NCBI GenBank assembly: GCA_035726825.1 | Contig: JALNTX010000008.1 | Span: 186,001 to 250,000 of the forward strand | Direction of reading: 5' to 3' | Origin: Pseudocitrobacter sp913778145 | GTDB taxonomy: Bacteria > Pseudomonadota > Gammaproteobacteria > Enterobacterales > Enterobacteriaceae | DNA: 64,000 nucleotides | In this document: piece after piece, positions 59,828 to 64,000 of the stretch | How the letters are laid out: each line of letters opens with the position of its first letter | Position numbering within the stretch: position 1 is the first letter of the stretch | Notes under the pieces: generated by a model | Seen by the model: only the letters and a program-made list of their open reading frames with translations | What the model was told of the DNA's origin: nothing | The model's database searches: none | Program-made: the position numbers and the translations under genes

Positions 59828-60474
59828 AAAATGCGCTCCTGATGAACCCAAACGGCGGCTTCGACGCGTGATTTCAGCTTCATTTTCTTCAGCATATGCT
59901 TCACGTGCACTTTTACCGTGCTTTCCGTGATATCAAGGCGGCGGGCGATCATTTTATTGGGCAGGCCCTGCGCAATCAGTTTCAGGATATCGCGCTCGCG
60001 CGGGGTAAGCTGATTGATATCGCGGTCTGAAGTGGCGCGGTTAGCGCGCAGGCTGGCAGCCAGCACCGGCGTTAATGCTTCGCTCAGTACCATCTCACCG
60101 GCAGCAGCCTGTTGCAGCGCCTTCAGCAAGTCTTCCGGTTCCATATCTTTTAGCAGATATCCATCTGCGCCGCGCTTCAGGGCGGTGACCACATCTTCTT
60201 CATGATTCGAGACGCTGAAGACCACCACGCGGCCAGAAAGGCTTTTCTCGCGCAGTTTGTCGAGGGTTTCCAGACCATTCATGCCAGGCATGTTGAGATC
60301 GAGCAGGATCAAATCGGGATCGAGCGTTTCAGCCAGTTCAATGCCTTGCTCGCCATTGCTGGCTTCGCCAACGACCTGAATATCCGGCGCCATACTGATG
60401 AGCTGTTTTACGCCAGTACGGAGCATCGGATGATCGTCAATTAACAGGATAGTTGCCCGTTCCTGATTACTCAT
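59824..60474 (-). CDS. narL: Nitrate/nitrite response regulator NarL
   Basis: A 216-residue response regulator. The receiver domain has phospho-acceptor Asp59 in LILLDLNMPG, with DDHPMLRTG at the start; the C-terminal LuxR/FixJ-type helix-turn-helix (about 150-216; LTPRERDILKLIAQGLPNKMIARRLDITESTVKVHV) binds TACYNMT heptamers. It activates nitrate respiration genes such as narGHJI and narK. The ATG at 60474 overlaps the narX stop by eight bases, so it is coupled to its sensor. Confidence 0.97.
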   Translation of the reverse strand: MSNQERATILLIDDHPMLRTGVKQLISMAPDIQVVGEASNGEQGIELAETLDPDLILLDLNMPGMNGLETLDKLREKSLSGRVVVFSVSNHEEDVVTALKRGADGYLLKDMEPEDLLKALQQAAAGEMVLSEALTPVLAASLRANRATSDRDINQLTPRERDILKLIAQGLPNKMIARRLDITESTVKVHVKHMLKKMKLKSRVEAAVWVHQERIF

Positions 60475-62263
60475 GGATATCTCCTTGTTGAGTTGAGAGA
60501 GGTTTTTCAGGGATAAACGTGACCACCACTTCGGTACCGCCGGTTTCACGGCGTCGAACCTGACAGTCGCCGCGCAGGCTCTGCGCGCGGTCACGCATAA
60601 TAATGAGTCCATAATGATTGCTGCGCTCGGCGTGAACCGGTACGCCGCAGCCGTTGTCCGCCACCACCAGTTTGACCTGATTATCCTGCTGCGAGACGGT
60701 TACTTTCACTTCGCTGGCCTGCGAATGCTTAAGGGAATTACTCAACGCTTCGCGGGCGATTTGTAAGACGTGGATCGCCTGGTGAGACGGTACATAGCGC
60801 GGCGGCAGCTGATAATCGAGCTGCACCGGGAAACCAAAGTGCGCGCTGTACTCCTGGCAGCTGGCTTCCAGTGCCGGGCGCAGACCCGGTTCGGTAAGCT
60901 GCAAACGGAAGGTCGTCAATAGTTCACGCAATTGCGCCCACGATGTGTTCAGTTCGTTGCGAATTTGCCCCAGCAGCTCGCGGCTCTCTGGCGACAGGTC
61001 TGCGCCCTGCATCTGCAGGCAGCTGACCTGCATCTTCATACAGGAGAGCGATTGGGCGATGGAGTCATGCAGTTCGCGGGCGATGGTGGCGCGCTCTTCC
61101 ATCACAATCAGCTGTTGCTGGCGTTCCTGGTGTCTGTCGAGCGCCAGCGTCGCGCTCAACTGTTCCAGCAATGTGTCAACCAGCTGCTGTTGATCGTGGC
61201 TGAGCTGGCGACCATGCGGTAGCGTCGCCAATAAAATACCGTACTGATTGTGGCTATCGGTTAAGCGCCACTTCAGCGTGCTGCCACCGTCCGGCGTCAG
61301 GAGGTCATCGCGTGGACATAAATAACAGCCTTTATCATCGCAGGCCATACCGGAATGGCAACTGAATTCCTGATGATTCTCTTCATCTTCAATATCGTAA
61401 ACACGTACTTCAATTTCGCGCAGCGGCGTCAGGCCTTGCAAACCATTCAACACGGGAGAAATGCGTTCACACAGCGGGGCATTAGCGTGCAGGCGGCGAT
61501 TGGCCTGCCACAGGAACGCGAGAATGGCATTTTTCTGTTCCAGCCCGGCGGTTTTTTCCTGTACCCGGCGTTCCAGCGACGCGTAACTTTCCGCCAGCTC
61601 TTCGGACATATTGTTCAGCGCCATGCCGAGGGTTGCCATTTCATTGCGGCCGCTGATTTGCGCGCGTTGGGTAAAATCGCGATGACTTACCGCACGCGCC
61701 ATGCTGAGCAGTTGCTTCCACGGACGCAGCAGGCGAGCGCGTAGCCAGATAACAGTGAATAGCAGCAACAGCGCCATGATTGCCGCCATGGCGCGGTGTA
61801 CCCACACTACATGATGAATACGTTTTTCAGTCGTATGGTCAAAAGCAGTAACCAGTTGGTCAATGCGGCTTACGAAGTTTGCCACTTCGCCCGCGACAAC
61901 ATCCTGGCTTTGCGCCTGACGAATTCCCGGTGCGAGGCTGGACTGCCAGTATTGTTGCAGGGCGAGTAGCTGGTCCTGCTGACCATCTCGGCGGGCGGCT
62001 TCTATCAGTTCCGGGCTAAATACGGTGGCGCGCATCTCATCGAATAAAGCATTGTCCTGTTCATCGACCGGAATGGCGGCAAGCAGGCGGTAGCTCTGCA
62101 TACGCAGCGAGCCGGCTTTGTTAATGGCGTGTGCGCTACCCTGCACACCGTCAACCAGGCGGCCAGAGGTGATCATTCCCGCCACGCCGATGGCGGTAGA
62201 CAGCAGGACGATGAGTGCCAGTTGATTAACCAGCGTCAGTGGTGTAAACAAACGTTTAAACAT
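60467..62263 (-). CDS. narX: Nitrate/nitrite sensor histidine kinase NarX
   Basis: A 598-residue inner-membrane kinase. Two transmembrane segments (about 13-37 and 150-175) bracket a periplasmic nitrate-binding domain (TSGRLVDGVQGSAHAINKAGSLRMQSYRL). HAMP (about 176-228), a cysteine-rich central module (CHSGMACDDKGCYLCPRDD), then HisKA_3 with phospho-His in ARELHDSIAQSL (about 399) and an HATPase domain (VADNGCGVP). Length equals E. coli NarX. First gene of narXL, divergent from narK. Confidence 0.97.
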   Translation of the reverse strand: MFKRLFTPLTLVNQLALIVLLSTAIGVAGMITSGRLVDGVQGSAHAINKAGSLRMQSYRLLAAIPVDEQDNALFDEMRATVFSPELIEAARRDGQQDQLLALQQYWQSSLAPGIRQAQSQDVVAGEVANFVSRIDQLVTAFDHTTEKRIHHVVWVHRAMAAIMALLLLFTVIWLRARLLRPWKQLLSMARAVSHRDFTQRAQISGRNEMATLGMALNNMSEELAESYASLERRVQEKTAGLEQKNAILAFLWQANRRLHANAPLCERISPVLNGLQGLTPLREIEVRVYDIEDEENHQEFSCHSGMACDDKGCYLCPRDDLLTPDGGSTLKWRLTDSHNQYGILLATLPHGRQLSHDQQQLVDTLLEQLSATLALDRHQERQQQLIVMEERATIARELHDSIAQSLSCMKMQVSCLQMQGADLSPESRELLGQIRNELNTSWAQLRELLTTFRLQLTEPGLRPALEASCQEYSAHFGFPVQLDYQLPPRYVPSHQAIHVLQIAREALSNSLKHSQASEVKVTVSQQDNQVKLVVADNGCGVPVHAERSNHYGLIIMRDRAQSLRGDCQVRRRETGGTEVVVTFIPEKPLSTQQGDIHE

Positions 62264-62499
62264 ATACAGCAGGATCCCTGACGGGGTGACTCCCCGGTAG
62301 TGGCGTTATTTTCGGCTATCGCCTGGAGTATACCCATACCCCTAAGGAGTTACTCCTTAATTGCCATGATAGTAGAGTCGTTGATGATGCGGGAGTATAT
62401 CCTTAACAGCCACGTGAAATATCAGGTCTTTTTACGCAAAAACATCTACTCATAAAGAGTGATGATGTATTTTTGCGCAGAATAATGACGCATTTTCCT

Positions 62500-62513
62500 T
62501 TGATTTATATCAA
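62500..62513. promoter_or_regulatory. FNR site of narK
   Basis: TTGATTTATATCAA, a perfect FNR consensus (TTGAT-N4-ATCAA). Its centre is about 41 bases before the start predicted from TAATGT (62535-62540), the class II activating position. Confidence 0.92.
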
Positions 62514-62534
62514 CTTACCTCTCGGTGTAAACCC

Positions 62535-62540
62535 TAATGT
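62535..62540 (+). promoter_or_regulatory. narK -10 element
   Basis: TAATGT, supported by its spacing from the FNR site; predicted start near 62547. Confidence 0.6.
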
Positions 62541-62573
62541 GGCAGGGGTTGATATTAATAATCAGAGGTGTCT

Positions 62574-63965
62574 ATGAGTCACTCAACTACCCCGGAACGG
62601 GCAAGCGGCGCAGTTATTACCGACTGGCATCCGGAAGATCCTGAATTTTGGCAGTCGCGCGGGCACCGCGTCGCCAGCCGAAATTTATGGATTTCCGTCC
62701 CGTGCTTGCTGTTGGCGTTCTGTGTGTGGATGTTGTTTAGTGCCGTCGCGGTGAATCTACCGAAAGTCGGCTTCCAGTTTACTACCGATCAATTGTTTAT
62801 GCTGACGGCGCTGCCATCGGTGTCGGGCGCGCTGTTACGTGTGCCGTACTCCTTCATGGTGCCACTGGTGGGCGGTCGCCGCTGGACGGCGTTCAGTACC
62901 GGGATCCTGATCATCCCTTGCGTGTGGTTAGGTTTTGCGGTGCAGGATACCTCTACGCCGTTTAGTACCTTTATCATTATCTCTCTGCTGTGTGGTTTTG
63001 CCGGGGCGAACTTCGCTTCCAGCATGGCGAACATCAGCTTCTTCTTCCCGAAAGAGAAACAGGGCGGGGCGCTGGGCATTAACGGCGGCCTGGGCAACAT
63101 GGGCGTGAGCGTTATGCAGTTGGTTGCACCGCTGGCGATTTCCCTTTCTATTTTTGCGGCGTTTGGCAGCCAGGGCGTTGAACAGCCGGATGGCACTCAG
63201 CTTTATCTGGCAAATGCGGCGTGGATTTGGGTGCCTTTCCTGGCCATCTTTACCCTCGCAGCCTGGTTTGGCATGAACGAGCTGGCGGCGTCGAAAGCGT
63301 CTCTGCGCGAGCAGCTACCGGTTCTGAAACGCGGCCACCTGTGGATCATGAGTCTGCTGTATCTGGCAACCTTCGGTTCGTTCATCGGTTTCTCTGCCGG
63401 TTTCGCGATGCTGTCGAAAACCCAGTTCCCGGAAGTGCAGATCCTGCATTACGCCTTCTTCGGCCCATTTATCGGTGCGCTGGCACGTTCTGCGGGCGGG
63501 GCTATTTCCGACCGTCTGGGCGGCACGCGCGTGACGCTGATTAACTTCATCATGATGGCCGTCTTCAGTGCGCTGCTGTTTATGACCCTGCCTGCTGATG
63601 GCGTGGGCGGTAACTTCACCGCGTTCTTCGCCGTTTTCCTCGTGCTGTTCCTGACGGCCGGGCTGGGTAGCGGTTCCACCTTCCAGATGATCTCCGTTAT
63701 CTTCCGTAAGCTGACGATGGATCGTGTTAAAGCGGAAGGCGGTTCTGAAGAGAAAGCGATGCGTGAAGCCGCAACCGATACGGCGGCCGCGCTGGGCTTT
63801 ATTTCCGCGATTGGCGCAATCGGCGGCTTCTTTATTCCGAAAGCCTTTGGTACGTCTCTGGAATTAACCGGTTCTCCGGCTGGGGCGATGAAAGTCTTCC
63901 TCGTGTTCTATATTGCCTGCGTGTTTATTACGTGGGCGGTATACGGGCGTAAAACTAAAAAATAA
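62574..63965 (+). CDS. narK: Nitrate/nitrite antiporter NarK
   Basis: A 463-residue major-facilitator (NNP family) antiporter in the inner membrane: imports nitrate and exports nitrite during anaerobic nitrate respiration. Twelve hydrophobic segments. The nitrate-signature glycine-rich motifs GGLGNMGVSVMQLVAPLAIS (about 165-185) and ATDTAAALGFISAIGAIGGFF (about 410-430) are present, as is VPYSFMVPLVGGRRW with its substrate arginine region. The ATG at 62574 has AGAGG five bases upstream and gives the E. coli length; a GTG two codons earlier is rejected. narGHJI would be expected just outside the window. Confidence 0.97.
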   Translation: MSHSTTPERASGAVITDWHPEDPEFWQSRGHRVASRNLWISVPCLLLAFCVWMLFSAVAVNLPKVGFQFTTDQLFMLTALPSVSGALLRVPYSFMVPLVGGRRWTAFSTGILIIPCVWLGFAVQDTSTPFSTFIIISLLCGFAGANFASSMANISFFFPKEKQGGALGINGGLGNMGVSVMQLVAPLAISLSIFAAFGSQGVEQPDGTQLYLANAAWIWVPFLAIFTLAAWFGMNELAASKASLREQLPVLKRGHLWIMSLLYLATFGSFIGFSAGFAMLSKTQFPEVQILHYAFFGPFIGALARSAGGAISDRLGGTRVTLINFIMMAVFSALLFMTLPADGVGGNFTAFFAVFLVLFLTAGLGSGSTFQMISVIFRKLTMDRVKAEGGSEEKAMREAATDTAAALGFISAIGAIGGFFIPKAFGTSLELTGSPAGAMKVFLVFYIACVFITWAVYGRKTKK

Positions 63966-64000
63966 GTATGACTTTTTGATTATCAGGCGCGAGGAATCGC

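Larger units (their letters stand above)
62264..62573. promoter_or_regulatory. narX/narK control region with NarL heptamers
   Basis: A 310-base divergent gap. NarL heptamers (TACYNMT) at 62331 (TACCCAT), 62337 (TACCCCT), 62351 (TACTCCT) and 62447 (TACTCAT), and a near-match in reverse at 62391 (GGGAGTA). The pattern, about 90-215 bases upstream of the predicted narK start, agrees with NarL activation of narK in E. coli. No coding sequence. Confidence 0.75.

Overview
This 64 kb window is chromosomal DNA of a member of the Enterobacteriaceae that is close to, but is not, Escherichia coli. Nearly every backbone protein matches its E. coli K-12 counterpart in length and motifs as I remember them, and the gene order follows the E. 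coli ycgM-to-narK segment. The accessory genes and the missing hlyE and umuDC point to a genus such as Enterobacter, Kosakonia, Lelliottia or Citrobacter. I cannot fix the genus from sequence alone.

Region 1 (1-19800): ycgM, ycgN, dsbB, nhaB, fadR, ycgB, dadA-dadX, cvrA, a membrane M48 metallopeptidase not expected at this place in E. coli, ldcA, emtA, ycgR, ymgE, a hydroxamate-type TonB-dependent receptor behind a Fur box, and treA. Region 2 (19801-31804) is a nitrogen-acquisition block: allophanate hydrolase, urea carboxylase, a GntR regulator and a complete UrtABCDE-type transporter, all in one direction behind a near-perfect sigma-54 promoter. The encoded pathway imports urea and breaks it down with ATP and biotin, without nickel. 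Region 3 (31801-39156) is prpR and prpBCDE, the methylcitrate pathway for propionate, again with a sigma-54 promoter and an upstream operator array. Regions 2 and 3 lie between treA and ychF, where E. coli K-12 carries the dha genes; prp sits elsewhere in E. coli.

Region 4 (39157-51751) is core housekeeping: ychF, pth, ychH, dauA, prs, ispE, lolB, hemA, prfA, prmC, sirB2, sirB1, kdsA. Region 5 (51752-54850) is the most unusual part. Two long direct repeats of about 500 bp each encode a 35-residue Ldr-type toxin on the minus strand and an Rdl-type antisense RNA on the plus strand (type I toxin-antitoxin). Between and beside them lie three genes for small exported proteins of unknown function. 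One seems to carry a frameshift in its signal peptide and one is cut by an in-frame stop, so the island looks to be decaying. Region 6 (54867-64000): chaA, chaB, chaC, a DUF1883-like gene, ychN, ychO, narL-narX and narK. The narX-narK gap holds a consensus FNR site and NarL heptamers.

No tRNA, rRNA, CRISPR array, transposase or integrase was seen. Most genes are separated by clear bidirectional terminators or REP-like elements, and translational coupling through ATGA or 8-nt overlaps is common.
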